Source: Rhodocyclaceae bacterium (GTDB lineage Bacteria; Pseudomonadota; Gammaproteobacteria; Burkholderiales; Rhodocyclaceae). From it: a stretch of 64,000 nt of DNA. The notes below the pieces were generated by a model. That model was given only the letters and a program-made list of their open reading frames with translations, was not told where the DNA came from and did not search any database. Positions 1-11,848 of this stretch are shown piece by piece (within the stretch, counting starts at the first letter, position 1; every line of letters begins with the position of its first letter). The stretch covers positions 1 to 64,000 of the forward strand of contig JACDZI010000004.1 of assembly GCA_013426785.1 (NCBI GenBank), given 5' to 3'. Both the position numbers and the translations under genes were made by a program.

Positions 1-110
1 TGGGCGGGGCCCACTGAAATTTCCGGCTCATGCTGCTAACTGAGGAAAATAGGATAATCAACTACTTGCACGTTTAACTGTCGAACTCGGGCATACAGCA
101 CACCTGCCAT

Positions 111-201
111 CGGTCACGATCACCGCGAAATCGCGGTCACGCTTCCGTGAAACGTCGGTCACGCTTTGGCGAAATCACCGGTCACGATGGCGCGAAATAC
201 G
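111..201. repeat. Four contiguous ~22-23 bp direct repeats (CGGTCACGmTnnngcGAAAtcr), possible terminal repeats of an IS21-family element whose body lies left of the window
   Basis: CGGTCACGATCACCGCGAAATCG / CGGTCACGCTTCCGTGAAACGT / CGGTCACGCTTTGGCGAAATCAC / CGGTCACGATGGCGCGAAATACG read directly; IS21 ends typically carry multiple such repeats. Confidence 0.5.
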
Positions 202-316
202 CAGCTACCCCAGAAGCATAGGTGGAACGATTGGACGCTTACGTTTGCTGTGGCCAACTTACGAGAGGACTTTCACCTCCAAGATCGCGCCCATGCTGGA
301 TGCTGGGCGCACAACG

Positions 317-341
317 AAAAAGCCGGCTGACGCCGGCTTTT
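317..341 (-). terminator. Rho-independent terminator downstream of rplQ
   Basis: AGCCGG-CTGACG-CCGGCT hairpin followed by a T-run on the minus strand. Confidence 0.8.
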
Positions 342-360
342 ACTAGGGATTGCCGAGAAT

Positions 361-756
361 TTATTCTGCCGTAGCTGCTTCGCCGGTCTCGCCGCCTTCC
401 GGACGGTCGAGCAGTTCAACATACGCCATCGGTGCGTTGTCACCGACGCGGAAACCCATTTTCAGGATGCGCAGGTAACCGCCATTGCGGCTGGCAAAGC
501 GCGGGGCAAGAACATCGAACAACTTGCCGACGATGTCGCGATCACGCGTACGATCGAATGCCAGGCGGCGATTGGCCAGCGACGGCTTCTTGCCAAGGGT
601 GATGAGCGGCTCGACGACACGACGCAGTTCTTTTGCCTTCGGCAGCGTGGTCTTGATGGCTTCGTGGCGCAGCAGGGAGACCGCCATGTTGCGCAGCATC
701 GCTTGGCGGTGAGAAGAGGTACGATTGAGTTTCCGCAATCCATTACCGTGACGCAT
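361..756 (-). CDS. rplQ: 50S ribosomal protein L17
   Basis: [24 protein letters not shown]; follows rpoA. Confidence 0.98.
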   Translation of the reverse strand: MRHGNGLRKLNRTSSHRQAMLRNMAVSLLRHEAIKTTLPKAKELRRVVEPLITLGKKPSLANRRLAFDRTRDRDIVGKLFDVLAPRFASRNGGYLRILKMGFRVGDNAPMAYVELLDRPEGGETGEAATAE

Positions 757-834
757 GATGACTTCCTTTCACTTGTGCGGCCACCGCGCTATGCAAGTGG
801 CCGGTTAATTGTTATTTGTGATTTCAGGGCTGTT

Positions 835-1824
835 TTAGCCCATTTTTTCCAGGCCGACGGGCGGCCAGTTTTCCAGCTTCATGCCCAGTGTCAAGCCGCG
901 TGAAGCGAGCACTTCCTTGATCTCGTTCAGCGACTTGCGGCCAAGGTTTGGCGTTTTCAGCAGCTCGGTCTCGGTACGCTGGATCAGGTCGCCGATGTAG
1001 TAAATGTTCTCCGCCTTCAGGCAGTTCGCCGAACGAACCGTCAGTTCAAGGTCATCAACCGGACGCAGCAGAATCGGTGCAACGGTCGACTGCTTTGGCG
1101 GCTCGATCGAGATGGGTGTGCCTTCAAGATCTGAGAAGATCGAAAGTTGATCCATCAGGATGCCGGCCGCGTAGCGGATCGACTCTTCGGGATCAATGGC
1201 GCCATTGGTCTCGATATCAATGATCAGCTTGTCGAGATCGGTACGTTGCTCGACGCGCGCAGCTTCGACCTGATAGCTGACACGGCGGACCGGGCTGAAG
1301 GAGGCATCCATCAGGATGCGGCCAATCGTCTTGTTTTCTTTCGCGGCCAGACGGACATTGGCGGGCACATAGCCACGGCCGGCTTCAACCTTAATCTGCA
1401 TGTCAAGCTTGCCACCGGGAGCCAGATGGGCAATGACGTGGTCCGGATTGATGATCTCGATATCGTGGCCGGTCTGGATGTCGGCTGCGGTAACGACCGT
1501 TTCCGTCCCGTCGCCCTTTTTGGAGAGGGTCAGCATGGACTCCCCGCGATTGTGTAGACGCATCACCACTCCCTTGAGGTTGAGCATGATGTCAACCACG
1601 TCCTCACGCACGCCTTCCAGGGTGGAGTACTCGTGCAATACGCCGTCGATGGTAATTTCGGTGGGTGCAGCGCCAGGCATCGACGAGAGCAGAATGCGGC
1701 GTAGGGCGTTGCCTAGCGTATGTCCAAAACCCCGTTCGAAGGGTTCCATGACGACTCGGGCATGCAACGGCGACAGGGCTTGGACATCGATGATGCGGGG
1801 TTTCAGAAGCACGTGACTTTGCAT
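835..1824 (-). CDS. rpoA: DNA-directed RNA polymerase subunit alpha
   Basis: Full-length alpha NTD and CTD ([25 protein letters not shown]). Confidence 0.99.
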   Translation of the reverse strand: MQSHVLLKPRIIDVQALSPLHARVVMEPFERGFGHTLGNALRRILLSSMPGAAPTEITIDGVLHEYSTLEGVREDVVDIMLNLKGVVMRLHNRGESMLTLSKKGDGTETVVTAADIQTGHDIEIINPDHVIAHLAPGGKLDMQIKVEAGRGYVPANVRLAAKENKTIGRILMDASFSPVRRVSYQVEAARVEQRTDLDKLIIDIETNGAIDPEESIRYAAGILMDQLSIFSDLEGTPISIEPPKQSTVAPILLRPVDDLELTVRSANCLKAENIYYIGDLIQRTETELLKTPNLGRKSLNEIKEVLASRGLTLGMKLENWPPVGLEKMG

Positions 1825-1885
1825 CTTCGTTCCTCAAATGGAAACATGCGCCCGGGCTAAATACCCTAGGCACATGAGAATGGAA

Positions 1886-2515
1886 TTAACGCGAATACAA
1901 CTCGACCACGAGGCCTTCCTTGATGGAAGGCGGCAGTTCGTCACGAGCCGGATATGCCTTGAATACACCTTTGCCGGCCTTGACATCGACCTCAATCCAC
2001 TCGGGGAAACCGCGAGAATCGGCAGCTTCAATCGCGGCCTTGGTACGCAGATGCACACGAGCTGCATCAGTCAGTTGAATGGTATCACCAGGGCTGACGT
2101 TGAACGAAGGAATATTCACCCGTTTACCATTGACCATGACACCATTGTGCCGAACTATCTGGCGCGACTCAGCGCGGGAAGCGCCGAAGCCCATGCGGTA
2201 GGCCACGGAATCCAAACGCCCCTCCAGGAGTTGCAGGAGATTCTCACCGGTTTGGCCCTTGCGACGGCTTGCTTCGGCGAAAATCTTGCGGAACTGTCGC
2301 TCTAGAATTCCATACAGACGACGAATCTTCTGTTTTTCGCGCAACTGCTGACCATAGCCAGACAGACGCTGACCGGATTTTTGACCGTGCTGGCCTGGGG
2401 CATAAGAACGGCGTTCGATGGAACACTTGTCGGTAAAACACTTTTCGCCTTTGATGAAGAGTTTTTCACCCTCACGACGGCACTGGCGGCATTTTGGATC
2501 GAGATTGCGGGCCAA
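1886..2515 (-). CDS. rpsD: 30S ribosomal protein S4
   Basis: MARNLDPKCRQCRREGEKLFIKG. Confidence 0.99.
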   Translation of the reverse strand: MARNLDPKCRQCRREGEKLFIKGEKCFTDKCSIERRSYAPGQHGQKSGQRLSGYGQQLREKQKIRRLYGILERQFRKIFAEASRRKGQTGENLLQLLEGRLDSVAYRMGFGASRAESRQIVRHNGVMVNGKRVNIPSFNVSPGDTIQLTDAARVHLRTKAAIEAADSRGFPEWIEVDVKAGKGVFKAYPARDELPPSIKEGLVVELYSR

Positions 2516-2537
2516 TTGACTAACTCCTAACTTGTGC

Positions 2538-2927
2538 TTAGATGCGACGGCGCTTGGGTGGCCGGCAACCGTTGTGCGGGATCGGGGTGATATCCGTAAT
2601 GCTGCTTATTTTGATGCCAATAGCATTGAGCGCACGGACAGCAGATTCACGGCCGGGACCAGGACCCTTGATGCGCACCTCAAGGTTTTTGATGCCGCAC
2701 TCCTGAGCAGCTTTCCCTGCTGCCTCGGCAGCCACCTGTGCGGCAAAGGGCGTCGACTTGCGCGAACCCTTGAAGCCAGCACCACCCGAAGTTGCCCACG
2801 ACAGGGCATTGCCCTGACGATCAGTGATGGTGATGATAGTGTTATTGAAGGAGGCATGAACGTGCGCAATGCCTTCTGCGACGTTTTTCTTGACCTTCTT
2901 CCGTACTTTGGTGGTCGTTTTGGCCAT
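2538..2927 (-). CDS. rpsK: 30S ribosomal protein S11
   Basis: [28 protein letters not shown] ... [13 protein letters not shown]. Confidence 0.99.
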   Translation of the reverse strand: MAKTTTKVRKKVKKNVAEGIAHVHASFNNTIITITDRQGNALSWATSGGAGFKGSRKSTPFAAQVAAEAAGKAAQECGIKNLEVRIKGPGPGRESAVRALNAIGIKISSITDITPIPHNGCRPPKRRRI

Positions 2928-2945
2928 GATTATTTACCTAGCTGA

Positions 2946-3311
2946 TTATTTCTTCGCGCCGGCAACCGACTTGCGCGGTCCTTTGCGAGTGCGGGCATTA
3001 GTACGCGTACGCTGACCACGTACCGGGAGACCACGGCGATGACGCACACCACGGTAGCAGCCAAGATCCATGAGTCGCTTGATGCTCATGGTCACTTCGC
3101 GACGGAGATCACCCTCTACCACGAACCTGCCAACCTCTTCGCGTAAACGATCCATGTCGGTCTCGGATAGATCCTTGATCTTGGTAGCGCGCTTGACACC
3201 CGCAGCGTCACAGATTTTTTGCGCACGTGTGCGGCCAATACCATAAATCGCTGTCAATGCGATTTCGGTATGCTGATGATTCGGAATATTTACGCCTGCT
3301 ATACGGGCCAT
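2946..3311 (-). CDS. rpsM: 30S ribosomal protein S13
   Basis: [26 protein letters not shown]. Confidence 0.99.
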   Translation of the reverse strand: MARIAGVNIPNHQHTEIALTAIYGIGRTRAQKICDAAGVKRATKIKDLSETDMDRLREEVGRFVVEGDLRREVTMSIKRLMDLGCYRGVRHRRGLPVRGQRTRTNARTRKGPRKSVAGAKK

Positions 3312-3392
3312 ATGCTTACCTTGTCCCTACGTCCTATGGGTGTCGCCGGTCAAAATTCGAACCGGTGATTGTAAAAGAAAACAGATTAGTTT

Positions 3393-3506
3393 TCAACCTT
3401 GGCGCTGCTTGTGGCGCGGGTCGGTACAAATCACACGAACCACGCCGTGGCGGCGAATAATTTTGCATTTGCGACAAATGCGCTTAACTGAAGCCTGGAC
3501 TCTCAT
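3393..3506 (-). CDS. rpmJ: 50S ribosomal protein L36 (37 aa, below the ORF-track cutoff)
   Basis: Hand translation [37 protein letters not shown]; sits between infA and rpsM. Confidence 0.97.
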   Translation of the reverse strand: MRVQASVKRICRKCKIIRRHGVVRVICTDPRHKQRQG

Positions 3507-3527
3507 TTCTATCTCCGCAAAATTGCT

Positions 3528-3746
3528 TTATTTAGCGCGGAATACAATTCGCGCTTTGTTCAAATCATACGGCGTTAGCTGCACCGTCACCTTGTCACTT
3601 GGGAGGATACGGATATAGTGCATCCTCATTTTTCCGGAAATATGACCCAAAACAATGTGACCATTTTCGAGCTTCACCCGGAAGGTCGCATTGGGGAGGT
3701 TTTCCAGAACCTCTCCCTGCATTTCGATGACGCCTTCTTTCGCCAT
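3528..3746 (-). CDS. infA: Translation initiation factor IF-1
   Basis: [30 protein letters not shown]. Confidence 0.98.
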   Translation of the reverse strand: MAKEGVIEMQGEVLENLPNATFRVKLENGHIVLGHISGKMRMHYIRILPSDKVTVQLTPYDLNKARIVFRAK

Positions 3747-3769
3747 TTATTCCCAACGTTGATCAACTA

Positions 3770-5104
3770 TCAGCGCAAAGGTAAACCACCACCTTTGAAG
3801 TTTGCCTTCTTAAGCAAGCTTTCGTACTGGTGCGACATGATGTAAGCCTGAACCTGTGACATGAAATCCATGGTGACAACCACGATAATCAGCAGTGATG
3901 TGCCCCCAAAATAGAAAGGCACGTTCCATTTCAGGATGAGAAATTCGGGCAGCAGGCAGACTAAGGTGATGTATATGGCACCGACCAGCGTGAGGCGCAT
4001 TAGTATCTTGTCGATATACTTGGCAGTCTGATCGCCAGGCCGATACCCAGGCACGAAAGCCCCACTCTTCTTCAGATTTTCAGCAGTCTCTTTTGAGTTG
4101 AATACGAGCGCCGTATAAAAGAAGCAGAAAAAAATTATCGCAGTTGCATAAAGCAAAACGTAAATAGGTTGGCCTGGCGACAGGGTGGCGGCAATATCCT
4201 TAAGCCAAGTCATGCCCTCACTTGCAGCAAACCAGCTGGCCGCAGTCGCTGGGAAAAGGATGATTGATGATGCAAAGATCGGTGGAATCACCCCTGACAT
4301 GTTCAATTTAAGCGGAAGGTGAGAACTCTGACCACCGTACACCTTGTTTCCTACTTGTCGCTTAGCGTAATTGACCAGAATTTTCCGCTGACCACGCTCT
4401 ACGAACACAACAAAACCAGTAACCACCACCACAAGAAAGCAGATCACGATTGAAGTGAGCGGGTGCATTGCGCCGGTACGGACCAGTTCAAAGAGACCAC
4501 CAAGAGCATTCGGCAAACCCGCAGCAATACCTGCAAAAATGATCATCGAAATGCCGTTACCTAAACCACGCTCGGTAATCTGCTCCCCTAGCCACATAAG
4601 GAACATCGTTCCCGTTACTAGCGTCATGACGGTTGTGAGCCGGAACATCATCCCTGGATCAATTACCAAGCCAGGCTGAGATTCAATAGCAATAGCGATA
4701 CCAATCGCCTGGAAGAGGGCGAGTCCGACCGTACCGTATCGAGTGTACTGTGTGATCTTCCTGCGGCCAGCTTCGCCTTCCTTTTTCAACTGTTCAAGGC
4801 TGGGAATCGCAATTGCCATCAACTGCATGATGATGGACGAGGAAATGTACGGCATTATCCCGAGCGCGAAAATCGTGAAACGCGACAACGCACCTCCGGA
4901 AAATAGGTTGAAAACGCCGAGAATCCCTCCCTGCTGGGAGTTAAAAAGCTCGGCGAGTTGTACTGGGTCGATGCCTGGCACTGGTATGTGAGCGCCTATC
5001 CGATAGACGGCAAGAGCACCAAGCAAAAACCAGAGTCGGCGCCAGAGGTCGCCGAACTTGCCTGCTTTGCCGAGCGCAAGTGGCTCTGTGGTGGCATTGG
5101 CCAC
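3770..5104 (-). CDS. secY: Preprotein translocase subunit SecY
   Basis: 444 aa polytopic; position between rplO and infA. Confidence 0.99.
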   Translation of the reverse strand: MANATTEPLALGKAGKFGDLWRRLWFLLGALAVYRIGAHIPVPGIDPVQLAELFNSQQGGILGVFNLFSGGALSRFTIFALGIMPYISSSIIMQLMAIAIPSLEQLKKEGEAGRRKITQYTRYGTVGLALFQAIGIAIAIESQPGLVIDPGMMFRLTTVMTLVTGTMFLMWLGEQITERGLGNGISMIIFAGIAAGLPNALGGLFELVRTGAMHPLTSIVICFLVVVVTGFVVFVERGQRKILVNYAKRQVGNKVYGGQSSHLPLKLNMSGVIPPIFASSIILFPATAASWFAASEGMTWLKDIAATLSPGQPIYVLLYATAIIFFCFFYTALVFNSKETAENLKKSGAFVPGYRPGDQTAKYIDKILMRLTLVGAIYITLVCLLPEFLILKWNVPFYFGGTSLLIIVVVTMDFMSQVQAYIMSHQYESLLKKANFKGGGLPLR

Positions 5105-5125
5105 AGTCTATTCCCGCCCTTTCTT

Positions 5126-5575
5126 TTAGGCCGCTGCTGCGATATCTGCTACGGATCCACCCGCAGCTTCAATGGCAGTACGGGCACCTTTGGTAACCCC
5201 GACCCCTTTCAAATTGACTTTGCGAGTCAACTTGCCAGAGAGGATCACTTTCGCTGAGAGGCTGTCGGCTGGGATGATCCCAGCCTGCATGAGTGTTAGT
5301 AAGTCGACGTCCTCAACAGGCAGCTTCTCCAGTTCGGAGAGGCGAACTTCTGCATTGCGCGACGCGGTCAATGAAATGAATCCGCGCTTAGGAAGGCGGC
5401 GCTGCAACGGCATCTGCCCACCCTCAAAGCCCACTTTATGAAAACCACCAGCACGTGACTTCTGACCCTTGTGGCCACGCCCGGCTGTCTTGCCCAAGCC
5501 ACTGCCGATACCACGGCCCACTCGCTTTGCAGCGTGCTTGGCACCATTGGCCGGATTCAATTTATTGAGGCGCAT
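5126..5575 (-). CDS. rplO: 50S ribosomal protein L15
   Basis: [41 protein letters not shown]. Confidence 0.99.
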   Translation of the reverse strand: MRLNKLNPANGAKHAAKRVGRGIGSGLGKTAGRGHKGQKSRAGGFHKVGFEGGQMPLQRRLPKRGFISLTASRNAEVRLSELEKLPVEDVDLLTLMQAGIIPADSLSAKVILSGKLTRKVNLKGVGVTKGARTAIEAAGGSVADIAAAA

Positions 5576-5578
5576 TCC

Positions 5579-5761
5579 TTAACCCTCGCACTTCACTAGA
5601 TAAGCAATCTTCTTGATCATGCCCCGAATCGCCGGCGTATCCCACAACTCAGTGGTGTGATTGATGCGGCGCAAACCCAAGCCACGCACGGTCGCACGAT
5701 GATCTTGTTTGGTACCAATGACACTTTTAACAAGGGTCACCTTGAGTTTCTTTTCAGCCAT
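5579..5761 (-). CDS. rpmD: 50S ribosomal protein L30
   Basis: [31 protein letters not shown]. Confidence 0.99.
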   Translation of the reverse strand: MAEKKLKVTLVKSVIGTKQDHRATVRGLGLRRINHTTELWDTPAIRGMIKKIAYLVKCEG

Positions 5762-5763
5762 GA

Positions 5764-6294
5764 TTACGCCTCCAGAATTTCCTGAACCGTCTTGCCACGT
5801 TTGGCGGCAATTTCGGCCGGGGTGTTCATGGCCATCAAAGCCTTGATGGTTGCGCGCACCAGGTTATAGGGATTGGTTGAGCCAATCGCTTTGGCTACCA
5901 CATCGGTCACACCCATGACTTCGAATACGGCACGCATAGGACCACCAGCAATGACGCCAGTACCTGCTGCCGCGGGCGACATCAACACGGTAGTAGCACC
6001 ATGCTTGCCGGTAACTGGGTGGTGTAGGGTTCCGTCTCGCAGGCTAACCTTCGCCAGCTTGCGACGAGCTTCATCCATCGCTTTTTGTACGGCTACCGGC
6101 ACTTCACGGGCCTTACCCTTGCCCATGCCGACCCCGCCGTCACCATCACCAACGACGGTCAGAGCTGCGAAACCGAGGATTCGACCACCCTTGACAACCT
6201 TGGTAACACGGTTGATTGCGACCATCTTTTCACGCAAGCCGTCATCACGCTCTTCAGAAGCTTGCTGCTGTTTTTTTGTTTGCGGTTTTACCAT
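5764..6294 (-). CDS. rpsE: 30S ribosomal protein S5
   Basis: [32 protein letters not shown]. Confidence 0.99.
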   Translation of the reverse strand: MVKPQTKKQQQASEERDDGLREKMVAINRVTKVVKGGRILGFAALTVVGDGDGGVGMGKGKAREVPVAVQKAMDEARRKLAKVSLRDGTLHHPVTGKHGATTVLMSPAAAGTGVIAGGPMRAVFEVMGVTDVVAKAIGSTNPYNLVRATIKALMAMNTPAEIAAKRGKTVQEILEA

Positions 6295-6318
6295 ATCAAT
6301 CTCGCTCTTTAGCCGGAC

Positions 6319-6672
6319 TCAAAACTGCAGCCCACCTTCACGGGCCGCTTCGGCCAATGCCTTGACACGTCCGTGATACCTGAACCCGGACCGATCAAAT
6401 GCCACTTCGGTTACACCCTGTGCCTTCGCGCGCTCGGCAATCAACTTGCCTACCACCTTCGCCGCGTCTATGTTCCCGCCATTCGGCAGCTGTGTGCGTA
6501 CATCCGGCTCGACCGTGCTGGCAGATGCCAGAACCTTGGTCCCACAGCTTGAATAAACCTGTGCATATATGTGGCAATTTGAACGATGAATGCAAAGCCT
6601 AAACACCTTGAGCTCCGCAATCTTGGCGCGGGTTTTGCGCGCCCTACGCAGGCGAGACTCTTTTTTGTCCAT
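6319..6672 (-). CDS. rplR: 50S ribosomal protein L18
   Basis: [21 protein letters not shown] ... [27 protein letters not shown]. Confidence 0.99.
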   Translation of the reverse strand: MDKKESRLRRARKTRAKIAELKVFRLCIHRSNCHIYAQVYSSCGTKVLASASTVEPDVRTQLPNGGNIDAAKVVGKLIAERAKAQGVTEVAFDRSGFRYHGRVKALAEAAREGGLQF

Positions 6673-6706
6673 GATTCGACCTTTAAATATTGCTTGCTAG
6701 GCAGCG

Positions 6707-7240
6707 TTATTTTTTCTTTGTTTCCTTGATCACCACCACTTCGTCGCTGTAACGCACCCCCTTGCCCTTATAGGGCTCGGGAGGACGATAGGCACGAACT
6801 TCCGCGGCCACCTGACCAACCAGTTGTCGGTCAATACCTTTAATCAAGATTTCTGTCTGAGTCGGTGTTTCCACCTTGATGCCATTCGGCATTTCATGGA
6901 CAATCGGGTGAGAATAACCGAGCGAAAGGTTGAGCTTAGCTCCTTGCGCCTGCGCCTTGTAGCCAACACCTACCAGGGACAGCTTCTTTTCGAACCCCTT
7001 GGTCACGCCTGTCACCATGTTGCTCACCAGAGCGCGCATGGTGCCTGACATGGCAGACGCATTAGGTTGACCTTCAATCTCACGACAAACCAAGGACTCA
7101 CCCTCCTGCTCAACTTTGACAGAGGGGAGAACGAATTGGGTCATCGTCCCGAGCGGGCCTTTCATTATGATCCCACTGGAAGAAACCGAAACTTCAACGC
7201 CCTTGGGCAGGATTACTGGATTTTTGGCGATTCGGGACAT
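6707..7240 (-). CDS. rplF: 50S ribosomal protein L6
   Basis: [17 protein letters not shown] ... [16 protein letters not shown]. Confidence 0.99.
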   Translation of the reverse strand: MSRIAKNPVILPKGVEVSVSSSGIIMKGPLGTMTQFVLPSVKVEQEGESLVCREIEGQPNASAMSGTMRALVSNMVTGVTKGFEKKLSLVGVGYKAQAQGAKLNLSLGYSHPIVHEMPNGIKVETPTQTEILIKGIDRQLVGQVAAEVRAYRPPEPYKGKGVRYSDEVVVIKETKKK

Positions 7241-7250
7241 GTCTTACTCC

Positions 7251-7646
7251 TTACGCCACAATACACAGGACTTCGCCGCCGACGTTGGCACTACGTGCCA
7301 TCCGGTCAGTCATTACACCCTTTGGGGTGGAAACGATGGCGATACCCAGACCATTCATGACTTTGGGTAATTCCAGCTTACTGCGGTAGACGCGCAAACC
7401 AGGCTTGGATATACGTTCGATACGCTCAATTACAGGACGACCGGCATAATATTTCAATTCGATGTCAAGCTCGGCCTTACCGTCCGCTTTACGGATAGCG
7501 AAGTCCTCAATGTAGCCTTCGTCTTTCAATACTTTGGCGATTGCCTCCTTCAATTTCGAGGAGGGCATCGTGACGCCTAGCTTTTCTGCCATCTGACCAT
7601 TGCGGATGCGTGTCAACATGTCGGCTACTGGATCTGTCATGCTCAT
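7251..7646 (-). CDS. rpsH: 30S ribosomal protein S8
   Basis: [22 protein letters not shown]. Confidence 0.99.
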   Translation of the reverse strand: MSMTDPVADMLTRIRNGQMAEKLGVTMPSSKLKEAIAKVLKDEGYIEDFAIRKADGKAELDIELKYYAGRPVIERIERISKPGLRVYRSKLELPKVMNGLGIAIVSTPKGVMTDRMARSANVGGEVLCIVA

Positions 7647-7656
7647 TATTAGCTCC

Positions 7657-7962
7657 TCACCAACTAGCCTTGATCATGCCCGGCACTTCGCCACGCATGG
7701 CAAACTCGCGCAACTTGAGACGACATAGACCAAACTTTCTGAATACACCACGTGGCCGCCCAGTCAAGGCACAGCGTCCGCGCTGCCTCACAGGACTGGA
7801 ATCACGCGGCAATTGTTGAAATTTTAGACGAGCCTGCATACGCTCCTCATCGTCCAACCCTGCGTTATTTACGATTGCCAGCAGTTCTGCGCGTTTCACA
7901 GCATACTTGGCAACCATTTTTGCCCGCTTGGCCTCACGATTGATCAGTGATAGTTTCGCCAT
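7657..7962 (-). CDS. rpsN: 30S ribosomal protein S14
   Basis: C-terminus [39 protein letters not shown]. Confidence 0.99.
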   Translation of the reverse strand: MAKLSLINREAKRAKMVAKYAVKRAELLAIVNNAGLDDEERMQARLKFQQLPRDSSPVRQRGRCALTGRPRGVFRKFGLCRLKLREFAMRGEVPGMIKASW

Positions 7963-7969
7963 ATAACCC

Positions 7970-8512
7970 TCAATTCTTGAAGGGGAATTTGAATGCCGTC
8001 AGAAGCGCTTTTGCTTCTTCGTCAGTCTTCGCCGTAGTAGTAATGCTGATATTCATGCCACGAAGCGCATCAACCTTGTCGTACTCAATCTCAGGAAAGA
8101 TGATTTGCTCTTTGACACCAATGTTGTAATTGCCGCGACCATCAAAACCTTTAGTGCCCGGAATACCGCGAAAGTCCCGAATCCGTGGCATGGCGATACT
8201 GACGAGACGATCGAGAAACTCATACATTCTCGTTCCACGCAGTGTCACCATGCAACCTATAGGGTAGCCCTCACGAATCTTGAAACCAGCAATAGCTTTG
8301 CGGGCCTTGGTGACGACGGGCTTCTGCCCGGCGATCTTCACCATGTCACCAACTGCATTCTCAAGGATTTTTTTATCCACCACCGCCTCACCCACCCCCA
8401 TATTGAGGGTTATCTTGGTGATCCGAGGTATTTCCATGACTGAACCATAATTGAACTGCTCTCGCAGTTGAGGCATAACTTCGTTTTTATAGAACTCTTG
8501 CAAGCGCGCCAT
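7970..8512 (-). CDS. rplE: 50S ribosomal protein L5
   Basis: [43 protein letters not shown]. Confidence 0.99.
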   Translation of the reverse strand: MARLQEFYKNEVMPQLREQFNYGSVMEIPRITKITLNMGVGEAVVDKKILENAVGDMVKIAGQKPVVTKARKAIAGFKIREGYPIGCMVTLRGTRMYEFLDRLVSIAMPRIRDFRGIPGTKGFDGRGNYNIGVKEQIIFPEIEYDKVDALRGMNISITTTAKTDEEAKALLTAFKFPFKN

Positions 8513-8521
8513 GATTATTCC

Positions 8522-8839
8522 TTACGCCTCAACCTGTTCGCCAGTCGGCTTGAAAATACGGACCTTCCGGCCATCCTCAAGTAACTTGAAACCTACACGG
8601 GCACCCTTTTGGGTAGCCGCATTGAAGAGCGCTACGTTGGACAGATGAATCGGCATCTCCTTCTCGATGATGCCTCCAGTCTGCCCCTTCATAGGATTCG
8701 GCTTCGTATGTTTCTTGACGCGATTCACACCCTCAACCAACAAGTAGTGATTATCGAGACAATGCAGGACCGTTCCACGCTTACCCTTGTCGCGACCAGT
8801 CGTCACCACTACGTCGTCGCCTTTACGAATTTTTTCCAT
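8522..8839 (-). CDS. rplX: 50S ribosomal protein L24
   Basis: [21 protein letters not shown]. Confidence 0.99.
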   Translation of the reverse strand: MEKIRKGDDVVVTTGRDKGKRGTVLHCLDNHYLLVEGVNRVKKHTKPNPMKGQTGGIIEKEMPIHLSNVALFNAATQKGARVGFKLLEDGRKVRIFKPTGEQVEA

Positions 8840-8862
8840 GCTGAGATCCTATCCGCCTTGCC

Positions 8863-9231
8863 TTAAAGCACTTCGGGAGCAAGCGAGACGATCTTCATGA
8901 AGCGCTCGCTACGCAACTCTCTTGTTACGGGCCCAAAGATGCGCGTACCGATCGGTTCTAGCTTGTTATTGAGCAAAACCGCAGCGTTATCGTCGAACTT
9001 AATCAGGGAGCCATCCGAACGGCGAACGCCTTTAGCAGTACGCACGACAACCGCACTGTAGACCTCACCCTTCTTGACGCGACCACGCGGCGCAGCATCC
9101 TTGATGCTGACCTTGATAATGTCGCCGATACCAGCATAACGACGCTTTGACCCGCCCATGACCTTGATGCACATGACTGAACGCGCACCAGTGTTGTCGG
9201 CAACATCAAGCCGTGACTGCATTTGAATCAT
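8863..9231 (-). CDS. rplN: 50S ribosomal protein L14
   Basis: [24 protein letters not shown]. Confidence 0.99.
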   Translation of the reverse strand: MIQMQSRLDVADNTGARSVMCIKVMGGSKRRYAGIGDIIKVSIKDAAPRGRVKKGEVYSAVVVRTAKGVRRSDGSLIKFDDNAAVLLNNKLEPIGTRIFGPVTRELRSERFMKIVSLAPEVL

Positions 9232-9365
9232 TATTTCTACTCCAACTTAACCTGCCCCCGTATCACCGGACGCGCAGTCAGTTTTGGAACCCCTGCTAGA
9301 AATCGAGGGGGCTTATTTGCCGCAGGAGAAGTTACCTACTGTCAGCCACACACAAAAGAGGTGAG

Positions 9366-9394
9366 ATTATATGAATCTAGAGGCCTGGTGTCAA
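9366..9394 (-). promoter_or_regulatory. Consensus sigma70 promoter for the spc operon (rplN onward): TTGACA-N17-TATAAT
   Basis: Minus strand CTTGACACCAGGCCTCTAGATTCATATAATCTCACC; -35 at 9394..9389, -10 at 9371..9366, in the ~190 bp rpsQ-rplN gap. Confidence 0.85.
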
Positions 9395-9421
9395 GATATA
9401 TATACAATATCTATATATATC
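9395..9421. repeat. AT-rich perfect 10-bp inverted repeat (GATATATATA-N7-TATATATATC) immediately upstream of the spc promoter
   Basis: Read directly; overlaps the rpsQ stop codon. Confidence 0.85.
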
Positions 9422-9689
9422 AGACAGCGCGAGCCTTTTCGACCACCTTGCTGATACGCCAAGCTTTTGTCTTCGAGATCGGCGCACATTCTTCAATCTG
9501 AACGAGATCTCCCGCTCCGGCGATTAGTCCGTTTACATCAGCGTGATACTTTTTCGACCGAATCATTACCTTGCCGATCACGGGGTGTTTGACGCGCCGC
9601 TCAATCAAAACCGTCACCGTTTTCTGCATCTTATCGCTCACCACACGCCCTTCAAGGGTGCGGTGCATTGACTGGCTTGCCTGGTTCAT
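9420..9689 (-). CDS. rpsQ: 30S ribosomal protein S17
   Basis: [31 protein letters not shown]. Confidence 0.99.
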   Translation of the reverse strand: MNQASQSMHRTLEGRVVSDKMQKTVTVLIERRVKHPVIGKVMIRSKKYHADVNGLIAGAGDLVQIEECAPISKTKAWRISKVVEKARAV

Positions 9690-9883
9690 TTTGCAGTCGC
9701 CCTCTCGTGCTGAATTGTTTTGACACGTGCTACATCTTTCCTCAACTTGCCTAACTGGCTGCTATTGCTGAGTTGTTGCGTTGCAAGTTGCATGCGCAGC
9801 GAAAACTGTGCCTTGCGTAGATCGAGCAATTCATTATTCAGATCATCATCGCTCTTGTTTCTCAATTCGGTCGCTTTCATCAC
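9686..9883 (-). CDS. rpmC: 50S ribosomal protein L29
   Basis: [37 protein letters not shown]. Confidence 0.98.
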   Translation of the reverse strand: MMKATELRNKSDDDLNNELLDLRKAQFSLRMQLATQQLSNSSQLGKLRKDVARVKTIQHERATAK

Positions 9884-9893
9884 CTGTCCCCGC

Positions 9894-10307
9894 TCAACTC
9901 AAATGACGTGTAACAAAGGTGGTAGCAATCGGCAGTTTGGCGGAAGCCAGCCCGAAAGCCTCGCGCGCCAAACCCTCATCAACACCATCCATTTCGTATA
10001 AGACCTTGCCCGGCTGAATTTCGGCCACCCAGTATTCCGGGTTTCCCTTACCGTTACCCATACGGACCTCAGCGGGCTTTTGGGAAATCGGCTTGTCCGG
10101 GAAAATCCGAATCCAGATTCTCCCCCCCCGCTTGATGTGGCGTGTCATTGCACGTCGGGCTGCTTCGATTTGCCGTGCCGTCAGGCGACCCCTGCCGGTT
10201 GCCTTGAGGCCATATTCACCAAAGCTAACTTTGGTGCCACGAGTCGCCAGACCCGTATTGCGCCCCTTTTGTTCCTTGCGATATTTTCTACGTGCCGGTT
10301 GCAACAT
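9894..10307 (-). CDS. rplP: 50S ribosomal protein L16
   Basis: [36 protein letters not shown]. Confidence 0.99.
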   Translation of the reverse strand: MLQPARRKYRKEQKGRNTGLATRGTKVSFGEYGLKATGRGRLTARQIEAARRAMTRHIKRGGRIWIRIFPDKPISQKPAEVRMGNGKGNPEYWVAEIQPGKVLYEMDGVDEGLAREAFGLASAKLPIATTFVTRHLS

Positions 10308-10313
10308 GCTGCA

Positions 10314-11213
10314 TTACTCCTTCTCACCCTGGCCCGACATATCAGTACTGGCCTTGGTTGATGTTGTCTTGCGAACGCGCTTTGCAGGAGACTTGGACGG
10401 AGTCCCTGCCGCTACCGTCGATTCAAACCTTGTCTCGCTTCCTTGCGCTTCGGCTTTTTTGGTGGTGCGGCGCGGAGTCAGCTTGGTATCGCCTTCGTTT
10501 GAGGTGGGACCTGGCTTGGCCGTGCGACGTGCTCGCTTAGCCGGTTCATCCCCTCCCTGATCGTTTGGGGTAGCCACTTCACCGCGCGCTGCTGTTTCAC
10601 CTTTGAAAACCCATACCTTGATACCGATAATCCCGTAGGTTGTCTTGGCTTCCGAGGTTCCGTAGTCAATTTCGGCGCGTAAGGTATGAAGCGGGACTCG
10701 GCCCTCCCGGTACCATTCCGTTCGCGCAATTTCTGCACCATTCAGGCGGCCTGCGCTCATGATCTTTATGCCCTGAGCACCGAGACGCATCGCGTTTTGC
10801 ATCGCACGCTTCATCGCACGACGGAACATGATGCGCTTTTCAAGTTGTTGTGCAATCGAATCGGCGATCAACTGTGCATCAACTTCGGGCTTGCGGATTT
10901 CTTCAATGTTTACATGAACTGGAACACCCATACGACGCTGTAGATCAGCCTTAAGTTGTTCGATGTCCTCGCCCTTCTTACCAATAACTACCCCAGGCCG
11001 CGCACTGAATACCGTAACACGAGCATTCTTCGCAGGGCGCTCAATCACGACTCGGCCTACAGATGCGTGAGCCAATTTTTTCTTCAGATAGTCACGTACC
11101 GCAATATCCTCTTGCAGCATCGAGGCAAATGACTTGCTGTTGGCGAACCAGCGCGAGGTCCAGTCACGCGTGACAGAGAGACGGAAGCCGGTCGGATGAA
11201 TCTTTTGTCCCAT
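10314..11213 (-). CDS. rpsC: 30S ribosomal protein S3 with long basic, Thr/Ser-rich C-terminal extension
   Basis: [47 protein letters not shown]; 299 aa. Confidence 0.99.
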   Translation of the reverse strand: MGQKIHPTGFRLSVTRDWTSRWFANSKSFASMLQEDIAVRDYLKKKLAHASVGRVVIERPAKNARVTVFSARPGVVIGKKGEDIEQLKADLQRRMGVPVHVNIEEIRKPEVDAQLIADSIAQQLEKRIMFRRAMKRAMQNAMRLGAQGIKIMSAGRLNGAEIARTEWYREGRVPLHTLRAEIDYGTSEAKTTYGIIGIKVWVFKGETAARGEVATPNDQGGDEPAKRARRTAKPGPTSNEGDTKLTPRRTTKKAEAQGSETRFESTVAAGTPSKSPAKRVRKTTSTKASTDMSGQGEKE

Positions 11214-11222
11214 GTGAGTTCC

Positions 11223-11558
11223 TTATTCTCCGACTGTCACGTAGATGTGGCAGGTCTGTTTGCTGATGCGATTTCCACGGCCTTTTGCACGCGCCGTAAA
11301 ACGCTTGAGTACCGTTCCCTGCTCGACGTGTATCTGCGTCACTTTCAGCACATCAATGTCAGCACCATTGTTATGCTCAGCATTGGCAATAGCCGACTCA
11401 AGCACTTTTTTGACTATAACAGCACCTTTTTTGGGGGAAAAGGCAAGTATGCTAAGAGCTTGATCTACCGTCTTGCCGCGAACAAGATCGGCTACCAACC
11501 GCCCTTTTTGAGCGGAGAGACGAACTCCCCGCAGGATAGCGTTAGTTTCCATTGACAT
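11223..11558 (-). CDS. rplV: 50S ribosomal protein L22
   Basis: [32 protein letters not shown]. Confidence 0.99.
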   Translation of the reverse strand: MSMETNAILRGVRLSAQKGRLVADLVRGKTVDQALSILAFSPKKGAVIVKKVLESAIANAEHNNGADIDVLKVTQIHVEQGTVLKRFTARAKGRGNRISKQTCHIYVTVGE

Positions 11559-11562
11559 ATCC

Positions 11563-11838
11563 TTACTTCTTCGCCTTTTTGCCCGCCGCGTGTCCCTTGA
11601 AGGTGCGCGTCAATGCAAATTCACCAAGCTTGTGACCAACCATATTTTCCGAAACATAGACAGGAATATGCTGCTTACCGTTGTGGACCGCGATGGTCAG
11701 GCCGATGAAGTCCGGAAGAATCGTCGACCGGCGCGACCAGGTCTTGATCGGGCGCTTGTCATTCGAAGCGCGGACTGTATCGACCTTCTTGATCAAGTGA
11801 TCGTCTACGAACGGACCTTTTTTAATTGAACGTGCCAT
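11563..11838 (-). CDS. rpsS: 30S ribosomal protein S19
   Basis: [24 protein letters not shown]. Confidence 0.99.
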   Translation of the reverse strand: MARSIKKGPFVDDHLIKKVDTVRASNDKRPIKTWSRRSTILPDFIGLTIAVHNGKQHIPVYVSENMVGHKLGEFALTRTFKGHAAGKKAKK

Positions 11839-11848
11839 GTCTTACCTC

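Noticed and set aside
111-201. Direct-repeat array as a CRISPR
   Set aside because: The units are contiguous and imperfect with no unique spacers; IS21-type terminal repeats explain them better.
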